Shown: one piece after another, positions 1 through 10,181 of the stretch | How the letters are laid out: each line of letters begins with the position of its first letter | Position numbering within the stretch: position 1 is the stretch's first letter | Assembly: GCA_001579985.1 (NCBI GenBank) | Contig: LRSR01003405.1 | Location: 1 to 58,060, forward strand | Source of the DNA: Hypsibius dujardini | Taxonomy: Eukaryota > Tardigrada > Eutardigrada > Parachela > Hypsibiidae | DNA length: 58,060 nucleotides | Direction of reading: 5' to 3' | Position numbers and translations under genes: made by a program | The notes under the pieces: generated by a model | Database searches by the model: none | Told to the model about the DNA's origin: nothing | The model's input: only the letters and a program-made list of their open reading frames with translations

Positions 1-90
1 CACTGGCACAGACACTGGCACAGACACTGGCACAGACACTGGCACAGACACTGGCACAGACACTGGCACAGACACTGGCACAGACACTGG
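1..90. repeat. 12-bp tandem repeat (minisatellite)
   Basis: Seven full copies plus a half copy of the unit CACTGGCACAGA run without interruption from the window edge, so the array probably continues outside. No gene is visible in it. Confidence 0.95.
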
Positions 91-179
91 TCAGAGCGCG
101 AGCAATAGCTTGCAATTTATTAATACGAAATGGTGAGAGATGGGGGCCAACTAGCTAAAGGCATAAGTATAAGTATAAA

Positions 180-450
180 GAATAAGTGTAATAGAAATAG
201 AGAGAGGTTGGTGCTAGGCATTCCATAAGTATAAAGTATAAGTTTATATGGGAAGTGAGGATAGGTAGGGGATACTAGTCATATTCATAAGTATAGGTAT
301 AAAGTATAAGTATATGGGAAATGGGGATAGGTGGGGGATACTAGTCATAGGCATAAGTATAAGTATAAAGTATAAGTATATATGGAAAGTGACGATAAGT
401 AGGGGCTACTAGTCATATTCATAAGTATAAGTATAAAGTATAAGCATGGT
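180..450. repeat. AT-rich tandem repeat, unit about 67 bp
   Basis: The block ATACTAGTCAT followed by AAGTATAAGTATAAAG-like sequence recurs near 271, 337 and 406, a period of about 66-69 bp with small differences. Reading frames across it are by-products of the repeat. The bases from here to about 890 show no gene. Confidence 0.75.
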
Positions 451-892
451 AGCATATACATGGGAACGGCTGGGGAAATATCAGCATACCGTTTGCCTGC
501 CAGGTATACTACGCGTGTACCAAAACTGACCCCTGCTTTTGAATATAGCGTTGTCCCATAACTAGCCAAATCTCGGAAAGGCAGACTGCCTCTAGCCCCC
601 CTCAATGTCCCGCACGCACAATCTATGATTCAAGCCGCTAAACAAAAGAGCATAGGGAAATTTTTATTTCAATCGGTATTTTTTAAAATAAGGGTCCTTA
701 TCAAGTGCAAAAATCTTCGATCTGTGCCCACAAACGACGGGAACGCGCAACGCTATACAGTCCTAACATAATACCATAAATGAAAAAGGCATTGGCAACC
801 AACTCGAATACGCACTAAACCGGCAATCAGTATTCATTGGCTCTATTGGTTCCCACAGATAGATAGACAGACAGAAGAAAACGCGAATTTAA

Positions 893-1137
893 GATTGTTT
901 TTATTGTTATTACTACAATTTCTTTTACGCGAGACCCAGCACAGGCCATTTGCAAACTATTGATTCACTGACAACTTAGAAAAGAATGCAGACCGTTCCA
1001 CGGGGTTTTCGCTCTTCGTAAGAATTAGATTGTTTCAGCAAATGAAATTCTAAATATGGTGCTAAACCGTCATCCCAAAGCTTCAGCTGTTTTTTCACTA
1101 AAATGATCCTTTTATAACATGAAATTATTTCACTGAA
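893..1137. repeat. 3' flank of a segmental duplication (partner about 14776-15042)
   Basis: Blocks such as CCCAGCACAGGCCATTTGCAAA and TTCCACGGGGTTTTCGCTCTT occur in the same order and spacing at both places, next to the two PAN genes. This shows that whole segments, not only coding exons, were duplicated. Confidence 0.85.
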
Positions 1138-1619
1138 TCACCACCGGTATGTGGTTATGTTTGCCCGTGTGCTCGGGTTGTCCACTTCCTTGTGTTTCAG
1201 GTAACAACCCATCCAACCAACATCAATCGCGTTCAGGACTGCCACGTTGCAGTGTGGATGAATCACGCAAAGTTTCCAACAGAGTTCGCCATTCGAGGCG
1301 GTTTCTGGTTTGACAGCGAAATCTAGAATACCCGCGGGTCCTTCATCTGAGTATCGGAGGTCATCGCCGAGGTATTCTGTATCTGGTAGCACTTTCGGGG
1401 GCCCCCTGCTTGACAGTGTCATGCTTGTCCAAGCTGGATCAGCAACTAACCCTATTTCTGTGGTATTTGAATATCCAAAACATCCGAAATGGTCTTGCCA
1501 CGATATCAGGACGCAGCCAGGGGTTGCACGGCATCTTTCGAGGCAAATTTGAGAGCTCTGCAAAGCGTTCAGTCCAAAAATGAAGATTCCTCGGACTTTC
1601 CATCCAGAAACGGTGGACA
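1138..1619 (-). CDS. PAN/Apple-domain secreted protein, terminal exon (locus A)
   Basis: This is a terminal exon of about 160 codons ending in a stop. A strong splice acceptor (TTCTATTTATTTTAG) precedes it, and it enters in phase 1. It encodes two cysteine-rich PAN/Apple-like halves. The first contains CLERCRATPGC and a WQDHFGCFGYS stretch; the second contains ELCWKLCVIHPHC and MGCYLKHKE. PAN domains are extracellular modules that bind carbohydrate or protein. The upstream exons and signal peptide are not identified. The phase-1 start matches the phase of the CBM/CVNH/linker exons further upstream on this strand, so it may be the last exon of that mosaic gene. A near copy lies at 15043-15524, including the 3' flank. 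I am confident of the domain and less sure of gene membership. Confidence 0.75.
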
Positions 1620-2117
1620 CTAAAATAAATAGAAGTATGAGCTATAAAAACATCCTTTTTGGCGGATTGAAAGCTTCGCCGACCAAATCGTTCTCCTCCC
1701 CCCTGGCGACCGAAATGACGCTTTGTGCAAATTGTGGCTTCAATTGCTCGAAAATGCTAATTAAAATTATGCTGCCGTTTAGGCTGCGTCACTGTGATCA
1801 GTTATAACCAATAATAAAGACCAAAGTCATTTATAATATAATGAAATGAACCACCGTTTGACTTGAACTATATATATTGGCCACCGCCACAAATCGGACT
1901 TACTTGGGACGGTTTTCAGAGTGGGAAAGGAGAATGTTTCCGTTTTATTTTCAATATTAGTACAATGTTAATGATAATTTTGCAAATGTGTTGCATAAGT
2001 GACTAAATCAAACTTGTTTGGCGAAATTTCCAAGTTGAGAAAACACTAGTAAATTCCATTTTTCTTGATCTTCACTGTAACAAGAACCGTTTACTGAAAT
2101 TCATTAAATATAGTTAT

Positions 2118-2325
2118 TTTGACAGCGTCCGATCCCAAATTCAATTTGGAATCAATTGGTACCAACCAAATACTTTTCTGGAATCAAGGGGGCAGAGCTG
2201 CATAACTTCGCAGAAATTTTCGGATTTTTTTAAAAACTTTCAATAGTTCCGCCCCCTTACATTCGAAAAATATTTGGTTATTGTCAATCGACTGGAAATT
2301 GAATTTGGAATGCGAGCGTGTCAAA
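2118..2325. mobile_element. Foldback MITE, about 208 bp
   Basis: The two halves are imperfect reverse complements over roughly 85 bases each, starting TTTGACAG and ending TGTCAAA, with a short middle. The arms contain AATTCAATTTGGAAT on the left and its near complement on the right, plus a GGGGGC/GCCCCC block. No clear target duplication is seen. The remaining bases from 1700 to 2890 hold no recognisable gene. Confidence 0.65.
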
Positions 2326-3025
2326 TAAATAATATTTATTGCAGTTCTAAAAATCGTCATTTTTTACAATGAAGATTAAGGTAAATGGAATTGTTCAATG
2401 TTTTCCTAACTTTGAACGGTATGATGACGGTACAGAATGGAATGAATTTTATGTGCTTTTTTTGTTTTAGGCATTTTCAGAAAAATTAGCCGATTTTTGA
2501 AATTCGGCTTTGTGGAATTAATTCCATGATTAATCTCCAAATGCACTAGTACGTATTAACATAAAAAAGCATACGTATTGTTTCCTCGTTTCTTCCTTCA
2601 GCAATGTCTAAATTATCGATAATTGTTGCCTTTGATGTGCCGTTGATTGATACTGTCTTACATTTCGAAAAACTAATGTGCAAACAGTAGTCGGAAACAA
2701 TCAATAAATCAGTCGAAAGCTTGCAATACGCTATTTCGAAAAACGATTTTTCATAAACGAAAGTTCACTGCGTCCCTAACTTTGTACCCTCTTGTAACCA
2801 AAAGCGTTAACTAACCAATTGATTCGTGAGGTTTTCCAGAAATCAAGGAGAACGGAATTCAATCTTAGACTATTGCAACAAGACTCTTCACTTAGTGGCG
2901 ACTTGAGGTCGGCTTGAAGGGATTAAGATGTCTTTTCCACCCCTTCGACCGGGTTGGGGGAGGGAGTGGGAGGGCAAGCTTGAACGTGTAAAAGCCTAAA
3001 CATTTTTGTAACTCCCAAAACTCAC

Positions 3026-3491
3026 TTGCACTTTTAAGATTGACGTCTAGTACACCGTCTACATTAGCAATTGCTTCGTTCAGGTTGATGCTAGTTGGGT
3101 TGAGTGCACCATTAAGTGGACTACATAGGGCACTCAAAACGCCAGACTGGGTAACGGAGACCCACTGACAGGAATGGCCAAAATGGCCTCCAACCGCTCC
3201 TTCTTCCCACTGCAAACAAAGATAGTTTACAGAAAGAGATAGAGAGAGAGATGACCTACAAAGTCATAAATATAATGTGCCGCACAGTCCCACTTACGCG
3301 GAGTATTCCATTTTTATTGGCTATCCATTGGTTGAGGTCCACTTGGCGATGGTGTAGCTTCCCCTCACGGTCATACGTTTCGGCAGTCAAAATTATCTCG
3401 TTTCTGATAGCCAAGTTCTGGAACGTAGCGGATGAGGCTCGAGCATAGATGGCTGGGTATGTGGTTGATGTTTGAAGAGACGAATGGGTGA
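3026..3491 (-). CDS. Cyanovirin-N homology (CVNH) lectin module, two exons
   Basis: Exon 3298-3491 (acceptor TTTTCCAG, donor GTAAGT) encodes the first CVNH half, with the DREGK and VDLNQWIANKNGILR motifs. Exon 3026-3209 (acceptor TTTGTTTGCAG, donor GTGAGT) encodes the second half: GGHFGHSC, an LSALC cysteine partner, and SINLNEAIANVDG. The layout fits the two-repeat CVNH fold, a small glycan-binding domain known from cyanobacteria, fungi and ferns. The second half keeps the cysteine pair; the first has none. The join is phase 0 inside the module and phase 1 at both outer ends, so the module (378 nt) can be shuffled without breaking the frame. A second copy at 17545-18001 is cut by a retrotransposon. 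It is probably one domain of a larger secreted lectin with the CBM and linker exons upstream. Confidence 0.8.
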
Positions 3492-3654
3492 CTGGAAAAG
3501 GCAGCAAGTATTGTATAATTGCAATCAATTAGTGCTGCTTTTTGGATTTGCCAGTAAATTATGCCTCCCCTTGACATCACGGAAGAGCAAACAGTGGGGT
3601 TGTAAGAAATGAAAGAAAATGAAGTGCGGCATGAGGGTAGCTCCTACTACTCAC

Positions 3655-3720
3655 ACGGACGGGCGGACGGACGGACGGACAGACAGAGAGACAGAGACAG
3701 AGTCATGAGCGCTTGATTGA
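3655..3720. repeat. GGAC/CAGA microsatellite
   Basis: Repeated GGAC, then CAGAGA units. The rest of 3492-4118 is intron or spacer with GTGCTGTGC and GATTGAAT short repeats and no visible exon. Confidence 0.8.
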
Positions 3721-4118
3721 ATGATTGAATGAGCGTTTGATTGACGGCAAGTTACGGCACGTACTAAAACATCTGCTGTGCTCGTGTGCTGTGCGCGTGT
3801 GCTGTGCTGGTTGTGTATTCAAGTACAATGCAGTGCAGTACTAATACAGCATTTTGTGAACAAAATTGGACAAAAAACAAAACAATTTTTAAAGTAGCTA
3901 AATCCAGATTTTAATATAAGAAATATAAATGCTCTTTTTGGGAACAATTAGGCAAAACACGTATATTTTTATTTATATTTCTTAAATTGAGAGGCTAACA
4001 AACAAAACGGGTTGTTTGGTCGCCAGATCGGAAATTGAGTTTCGGAATTTCCAAATGTTCTAGTAGGTATTTGAAAACGTCACTAAGCATACGTATAGTT
4101 TCCTTGTTTCTTCCTTAC

Positions 4119-4460
4119 GCAATTTCTCAATTCCGCCGTCCACACATGTCTGATCGGCAACGTTGTAGCAGACGATGCCGCAAGGTAGCTGGCCGATTTC
4201 GCAGACGATGATTTCCCCGTTGGAGCAGGCGTGGTACGTGGGATTGTAACAGCCTCCGTCCCCACCGCAGAGGATATTATCCACCGGACACGAGCGAATT
4301 CCGCCGTCTACACATGTCTGATCGGTGACGTTGTAGCACACGATGCCGCAAGGTAACTGGCCGATTTTGCAGACGATGACTTCCTCGTTGGAGCAGGCAT
4401 GGTACGTGGGATTATAGCAGCTTCCGTTCTTACCGCAGGGGATATTGTCCTTGATGCACT
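4119..4460 (-). CDS. Cys-rich carbohydrate-binding exon, two tandem repeats
   Basis: One exon of 342 nt (114 codons) lies between acceptor CTCCTTTGCAG and donor GTAAGG, phase 1 at both ends. It holds two tandem repeats of about 55 residues, each with CYNPTYHACSN, then VCxIGQLPCG, then CYNV.DQTCVDGGI. The spacing of CG, CY, Y.C and CxxG resembles the short fungal carbohydrate-binding module attached to endo-1,3(4)-beta-glucanases (Pfam PF10645 type). Family assignment is from memory of the pattern. It lies between the Ser/Thr-rich linker exons and the CVNH exons on the same strand, and I infer that they form one secreted, sugar-binding mosaic protein. Confidence 0.65.
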
Positions 4461-4489
4461 CTGCAAAGGAGAACGTAGGAAATACTAAT

Positions 4490-5030
4490 AGGTATTTGAA
4501 AACATCACTATGCCTACGTATCGTTTCTTGTTTCTTCTTTACGCTGTCTCTTAATTATCAATAACTGTTGCCCTTGATGTGCCGTTCATTAGTGCTGTCT
4601 TACATTTCGGAAAACTGTTGTGCAAATAGTAATTGCAGACAATCAATAAATGTATCAAAAACCTGCCATACGTTATTTCAAAAAACGATTTTTCATGAAC
4701 CTTCCTGTTTAATTTTTCCTAAACAAAAGTCAACTGCGCCCCCTAACTTTTTTCCTTCCTGTAGCAAAAAGCGTTGACTAACTGATTGAGTTCGTGAGGT
4801 ATTTCAGAAATCAAGTGGGACGAAATTCAGACTTAGGCTATTACGATAAGACTTTTCATTCAGTGGTCGGCTCAGAGGGAATAAAATGTTTTCTCCCCCC
4901 CCTTTCGACCTGACGGGGGGGGGGCGGTGGGAGGAGAGGCTTAAATGTGTAAAAGCCAAAACGTTTTTGCATCTCCCAAAAGTCACTTTCGACGGCAAAG
5001 GAGAGAGCAACGGTGCGATGGACCCAAAGA
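4490..5030. repeat. Tandem duplicate of the 2530-3030 spacer (also about 17280-17520)
   Basis: The run from GTTTCTTGTTTCTTC through the ACTGCGCCCCCTAACTTT block and the G/C-tract trailer matches 2575-3010 and, in part, 17280-17520. In this copy the CVNH coding part is absent. Poly-C and poly-G runs flank 4890-4925. Reading frames across this region are not supported as exons. Confidence 0.7.
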
Positions 5031-5218
5031 TCAATCCACCACCATAAGTGTGGTTTTAGGGCGGAACTTGATTCGTAGACATATATGCCAGAAATGAATT
5101 TGTAAAATTGGTAAACTCTCTGATTGTCTTCTTTTCTGTCATCCAATATTTTCAGGAATCGTCCACAATTCCAAATATTAGGCCTCCAATTTGACATTTT
5201 AAAACCTGTTTTTCTTAC

Positions 5219-5323
5219 CTGTTTTTTTGTCAACTTGTCCGCTCCCATTTATGCTGGTATTTGACGCAGTTGATGCGGCACTCGTTGTAATTGCTCCAAT
5301 GACATTTGGCTTCTGGCTAGATT
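5219..5323 (-). CDS. Ser/Thr-rich linker cassette exon 3
   Basis: A 105-nt exon lies between acceptor GCGTTTAAAG and donor GTAAGA, phase 1 at both ends. It encodes 35 residues rich in Ser, Thr, Ala and Asn (core AITTSAASTASNTSINGSG). Such sequence typically forms an O-glycosylated spacer between lectin domains. It is the exon closest to the CBM exon. Confidence 0.6.
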
Positions 5324-5504
5324 CTTTAAACGCAGGAGAGAAACTGCTGAATCTTTAATACAAATTTGCCTAGGGCGGGACTGAATTCGTGAGTTTAATA
5401 TGGCATAAACCATTTTTTTAAATAGTCAACTCTTTGATTGTTTTCTTTTCCAAAATCCAAAATATTAGGCACCCAATTCGACGTTTAAAACCTATTTTTC
5501 TTAC

Positions 5505-5609
5505 CTCTTTGTTTGTAAACTTGTCCGCTCCCATTTATGCTGGTATTTGACGCAGTCGATGCGGTACTCGTTGTAATTGCACTAACGGCAGTTGGCTTTG
5601 GACTGGTTC
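5505..5609 (-). CDS. Ser/Thr-rich linker cassette exon 2
   Basis: Same length (105 nt), phase and splice-site context as the neighbours at 5219 and 6140, with core AITTSTASTASNTSINGSG. The surrounding intron sequence is duplicated too, so the whole cassette of about 290-630 bp was copied in tandem. Its closest relative is the damaged copy near 28011-28115. Confidence 0.6.
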
Positions 5610-6139
5610 CTTAAAATGCAGCAGAGAAAATTTTGAATCATTTACACAAGTGTGATTATAGGGCAGGATTTGATCCGTCAACATATATGCCAGAAATGAG
5701 TTTGTTAAATTGGTTAACTCTTTGATTGTCTTCTTTTCTGTAAATATTTTTTGGCCCGTTTTCTTGACTGTGCGTATCACTTTTCGATGCATTTATAACT
5801 TTTACAATCGTTTCTCGCTCAGTAAAGTTCTATTTTATTTCAAATTCAGCGGTCAATGAATTTTTAATTACTATGCATTTTGTTAGTAAGTCAAAGTATA
5901 CCATTTTTTAAAAATTGTACATGCGCGCTGTTTGTCTGAATAGTTTGGTTATAAAGCTACGCGGTGTAGAACGTTCTCAGATTGCGTAACCCAAACGGTT
6001 GAAAGAGTGTCGTTTAATTTATATTCTGAAGTTCTTTAAAAAAATTGGGGCTTTGATATGTCATCCAATATTGACAGGAATCATCCACAATTCCAAATAT
6101 TAGGCGCCCAATATGACGTTTAAAATCTGTGTTTCTTAC

Positions 6140-6244
6140 CTGTTTGTTTGTCAACTTGTCCGTTCCCATTTATGCTGGTATTTGACGCAGTCGATGCGGC
6201 ACTTGTTGTAATTGCTCCAACGACATTTGGCTTCTGGCTAGATC
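6140..6244 (-). CDS. Ser/Thr-rich linker cassette exon 1
   Basis: 105-nt exon with acceptor GCGTTTAAAG and donor GTAAGA, phase 1-1, core AITTSAASTASNTSINGNG. It is the most upstream of three tandem copies in locus A. The bases between the copies (5610-6139) are repeated intron plus unique spacer with no exon seen. Confidence 0.6.
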
Positions 6245-6404
6245 CTTTAAACGCGACAGAGAAACTGCTGAATTTTTAATAAAAGTTGGGATGTCTATTT
6301 ATCCTCTTTTCTGTTTGTTCAGGTTTACTATTGTCACGATAAGTTTTTATGGTAAAGTATTTAGCTTTTTATTTTGGCTGGTATTTTGATGTTGCTTGTC
6401 CGAA

Positions 6405-6486
6405 TTTCCAATATATGCCATAGATGAGTCTCTTGTTGGGTATCCATCAATTTTGAAGGCATCCGCCTTGGAAACAGACCCGGAAT
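6405..6486 (-). pseudogene. Relic of a PAN/Apple exon C-terminus
   Basis: The frame SGSVSKADAFKIDGYP matches the C-terminal part of the PAN exon at 16529-16872 (SGPVSKADAFQIDGYP). The cysteine-bearing N-terminal part is not found, so this is a truncated remnant. It sits just upstream of the linker exons, as in the intact copy the linker directly precedes the PAN domain. Confidence 0.55.
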
Positions 6487-6523
6487 TTCCAAGATTTGTT
6501 TTTAATAAATTCGTTTCCGCTCA

Positions 6524-6552
6524 ATGGAATTTCAATTTCAATTTCAATTTAA
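6524..6552. repeat. (AATTTC)n microsatellite
   Basis: About four copies of AATTTC. The stretch 6553-7199 is AT-rich with no recognisable gene. Confidence 0.8.
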
Positions 6553-7199
6553 GTCCGCTCAATGTAATTTTGTTTTCGTTTTACGGCTGGACATTTAATC
6601 AACAAATCGAGCGATGAGAAAAGCAGTGGGAAGTTCTGGCCAAAATTGGCTCCAACTTTCACCACCCTGATTTGGTTTTAACTTGGTTAATGCTATCTTG
6701 TAGCGAGGTGTATACAGTTTCTTATTACAAGCTTAATGATTCTCGTACAGTATGTTACGGTCAGGGCATAAAAATTAATGATTGATTTTATTTGTAAACA
6801 AATAATTTGATATTAGGGAATGGGGGATTCGAAACTAAACAGCCGGTTAGAAACTTCACGAGAAGAAACATTGGCGGACAAGCTAAAGCCTGAAATAGAT
6901 TTAAACAGCACAGCGGTGTGCGGTGCTGGTCATATAGTGTAAAACGCTTCTGTGGGTCAAGATTCAGGAAGGTCGATTTGTATTTTCAGTGCTCCGGGAA
7001 TTTACAATATTCATGAAAAATAACTTTCACATTCCTAATTCAAAACACATAGATACAAACTACAATGTGAAAGTAGAACTACGTATTTCCTATAAAAATT
7101 ACAATTAGAAAGTACAAGTACGTAACTACTTAATAAAAACTACAACTGAAAAATACAACTACGAAACTACTAACTACAAACAATTACCATTTTTATACA

Positions 7200-7345
7200 T
7201 ACCCTCTCACATGCCCCGTATCACTTGTCACATCTCCCATCTTCCATCCCCCATCTGACAACCCCCATCTGACAACCCCCATCTCACATTCCCCATCTCC
7301 CATTTCCCATGTCGCATCTTCCATCTCCCATCTCACACCTTTTAT
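7200..7345. repeat. CCCATCT low-complexity pyrimidine tract
   Basis: Repeated CCCATCTCCCATC and CCCATCTGACAAC units of 7-17 bp, the latter twice in tandem. No coding signal. Confidence 0.8.
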
Positions 7346-7664
7346 ACACACCCTATGGAATATACTGATCGTCTATGTAGTTATGCACTGTTCCTTGCTT
7401 AAGTCGTGAAGCTACATTTCTTAGTAGAAGCTACATATTCAAATGTAACAGTTATTTAACCGTAGTTTGTTGAACGCATCCGCTCCAAAATAGCCAAAAA
7501 AAGGTTGAAGTTTGAGATTATACTTCGGAAGATTATTCTATGGTGAAATAAGGATGATTTCAATACTTTTCTTCCTTGAACGCTAAGCTGGGGTAGACAT
7601 GAACTGTCATTGGACAAGATAATAAAATGTATTATACCTCTTTTTTTGCTGCCCTCGTTTCCAG

Positions 7665-8258
7665 GGTCCTTTAGTCAAGAACGCTATACTAGACAGATTC
7701 AAATGGCTGCCAAACAAAATAGTACTGCATGTTTTCTCTAAATCATTTGGTAAGAGCCGTGCGTTTCTCTCATTGGTCTCGGGATTTGGTGTCGGACTGA
7801 CAATGCCAATTCATTGTAGCCCAATCCAGTGAGAAGTGGGAATTGGTTCGTCAAGTCATGGAAGGCTTCAAAAATTCAACTTGTATTAGATTCGTAGTAA
7901 GGACAAATGAAAAGCAATACATAAAGCTTACTTCCGACCCTGAACAGTATGTGAATACATTTCAGTCTGACCAGCGTTCAACACTTATCATCAAAAGTAG
8001 CAAACTTGTTATTTTGCTTTGTATCAGATGTGCTTCCTCAATTGGGCAGAAAGAAGCTCCGAAAAAGTGGTGGTCGAGCTATCTACCTAAGCCTGACAAG
8101 TAAGCAAGTACATGTACGTACTCAACACCCTTACTGCACGTCGTACTTGCGCTAAGAATGAACTGAACCACCACTGCATGTATTTAGTGTGCTTCTCTGA
8201 TAAGGCCGACGAAGAAACATACGGCAACGCGCAGCACGAGATCGTGCATGCACTAGGT
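7665..8258 (+). pseudogene. Astacin-like metalloprotease (M12A), truncated
   Basis: Exon 7665-7749 encodes the start of the catalytic domain (NAILDRFKWLPNKIVLHVF). Exon 7820-7946 continues in phase (GFKNSTCIRFVVRTNEKQYI, the typical astacin CIxF..RT stretch). Exon 8028-8099 gives CASSIGQKE. A last block ending at donor GTAGGA near 8258 carries AQHEIVHALG, the zinc-binding HExxH of astacins. The junction into this last block does not keep phase. I find no downstream exon with the third histidine and HE.R motif, and no Met-turn SxMHY. It is therefore probably a broken gene. Astacins are secreted zinc endopeptidases. It lies opposite in strand to the lectin exons. Confidence 0.65.
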
Positions 8259-9090
8259 AGGAGGGGTGGGATAGGTCCAGAGATAACAGGCCAAGTGATA
8301 CATACTAGAGAGCCCTCGTAGCATATGTAAGATGAAAATTAGTTGTTTAATTATCAAGTGTCAAAAGAATCTTTTGTCCGAAAACTTTCTCGAATGTTTG
8401 TTTGCCGCCTTTTGAAAGTATAATATTTGTGTGTTGCGAAACAGTATTCAGACCAGATTAATAAATAATGCTCCCAATCACATGGGGTACATGCCGCTAT
8501 TATTCACTCTTCTATTTACAGGATTTTACCACAAACAAGCATGCACTGATTGCGATGATTATGTTGATATAAATTTTTAAACATTACACAACGTACGTTG
8601 ATATGTTGGTTCACGAAGCTGAGGCTCCACCAAACAGGATATTGAAAAAAAACTACTTGACTGTATAGCCTGACTTGTTTCAACGGAATCTGGCACGCAT
8701 CGCAACGACCATTTCTCATTTACTAATGATTTTATCAGCCACAAATTGACCTATTTCGTGAATCAAAATATTCCACAAAAAATTTTTTTTTTGTGGTTTT
8801 GCAAAAATCAGAATGGAAAATGTTATCAAATATGCCACTTGTGAAGCTCGCATTATGTTTTGTGCCAAGTCTTACATTCTAAAATATATATAAACGTTGT
8901 TGCTTTGCAGTATCAGTGCTATATGTTTGTTGATAACGCAATAGGACTTGTATTTTAATTTTTTCGAATTTTTGTGTTTTACCTAGATAAAGGGATTTAT
9001 CAGTATAAATATTTGAGATTTACTTTAATGAAAATTCAAATAACATCACATTTCACGCTTTTTGGACCGTGTCACGTGGGCACACTGATA

Positions 9091-9414
9091 CTAAAAATTA
9101 TTCATTCCGCAGTTTCGATAAAAAAAACCAATTGTCTGTTTGTAAGGTTTGTTTGAAGATGCTTCCGTTCTTTTACCTGTTGCGTTTGAGCATCCGTCGC
9201 AGTAGCAAGCCTTGCTTTTCATTAAGGGTCTGCACTTTCCGCCACTCCGACTTTCATTTTTGCAGGACTGGCTGCATGCTGGGTCGTTGTCGTTCTCACA
9301 TTGCCCAGCATAGGTTTTGCTGATACAGAGATTGTCCTCGCCCCGGCTAAACCCAAAGAACAACGTATTTAGCAGAATTAGGCTAACGCCAATCGGTGAT
9401 CTGAAGACTTCCAT
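9091..9414 (-). CDS. Secreted eight-cysteine defensin-like peptide (locus A)
   Basis: An open frame starts with a hydrophobic signal peptide (about residues 1-24, VSLILLNTLFFGF). Eight cysteines follow, spaced C-x8-C-x7-C-x3-C-x9-C-x8-C-x1-C-x2-C, with a GGKC turn. The CxxxC helix pair, the GxC gamma-core and the CxC strand pair are the cysteine-stabilised alpha-beta (CS-alpha-beta) pattern, closest to the plant/fungal eight-cysteine defensin layout. A possible donor (CAACAG followed by GTAAAA) lies just after the last cysteine, so the final 26 residues may be intron. A paralogue lies at 28982-29230. Role as an antimicrobial peptide is inferred from the fold. Confidence 0.7.
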   Translation of the reverse strand: MEVFRSPIGVSLILLNTLFFGFSRGEDNLCISKTYAGQCENDNDPACSQSCKNESRSGGKCRPLMKSKACYCDGCSNATGKRTEASSNKPYKQTIGFFYRNCGMNNF

Positions 9415-10071
9415 CGGCGGGACTGTTAAACAATCAAAATCGATGGCAAAAAGGCGATTAAAATATTATAACTACAATTGAACGAAGTGCCATATACTCT
9501 GAATTTTATATAGTAGACGGCTCGGGAAGTTCCGACGGCAGGTTAGTTGCAACGTGCTTCAGGCAGAATACACATCTGTGATCAGTCTAGAAACAATTAC
9601 TTTTAATTGTTACCCAGCAGAAAAGCTAATTCTGCTCTTGGCGCAAATTTCTGTGCATGTCTTTTACCGGCTCGCATTAAACGCGAGGCAGGGGCACGTT
9701 TAGGGTACTTAGCAGTCAGAACCAGGACCCCTCATGGTGTGGCCGGGAAGGGGAAGCAAAGCGGCAAAATCCATTTGTTCTCAAATTGAATCCAAAAATC
9801 GGTTTTTTATTCTTGATCAATTTGAAACTTGGGGGCTGATTTCCAAGTGCCCAATTGTGATGTAAAAAACATTTTCAAAAACTTCAATTTTTTTCATAAA
9901 ATGTTGACCATTTTTGAATGTTTTCAGCGTCTTATTTACAGTTATTAATAAGTTGCGTTTATGGAACCTCAACAAATTACGAGTTTGATAGAGAAACAGA
10001 AGTTTTTGAAAATGATTGGAAATGAGACCCCACACCCCAAGCTTCAAAATGCTAACTGGTAATATTAGCAG

Positions 10072-10181
10072 GGCTCGGTTGCAACCGCGGTGGCAAACAT
10101 ATTAAAACCGCGGTTGCAATTCCTTGGTGTGGGCAGTTAATTGGTTGATTGATAAAAGTTATGCGCGGTTGCAACTGAGCC
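10072..10181. mobile_element. Small inverted-repeat element (MITE-like), 110 bp
   Basis: The ends GGCTCGGTTGCAACCGCG and its near reverse complement GCGGTTGCAACTGAGCC bracket an inner ACCGCGGT palindrome. The stretch 9415-10071 has no gene; short blocks around CCCCTCATGGTG near 9729 and its complement near 10259 form a distant inverted pair. Confidence 0.5.

Noticed and set aside
345-605. Open frame of 86 codons on the minus strand
   Set aside because: It runs through the 67-bp AT-rich tandem repeat and has no domain or splice support.
4856-5248. 130-codon frame on the minus strand in locus A
   Set aside because: It crosses a linker exon border, duplicated intron and the G-rich trailer; the spliced linker exon explains the conserved part.
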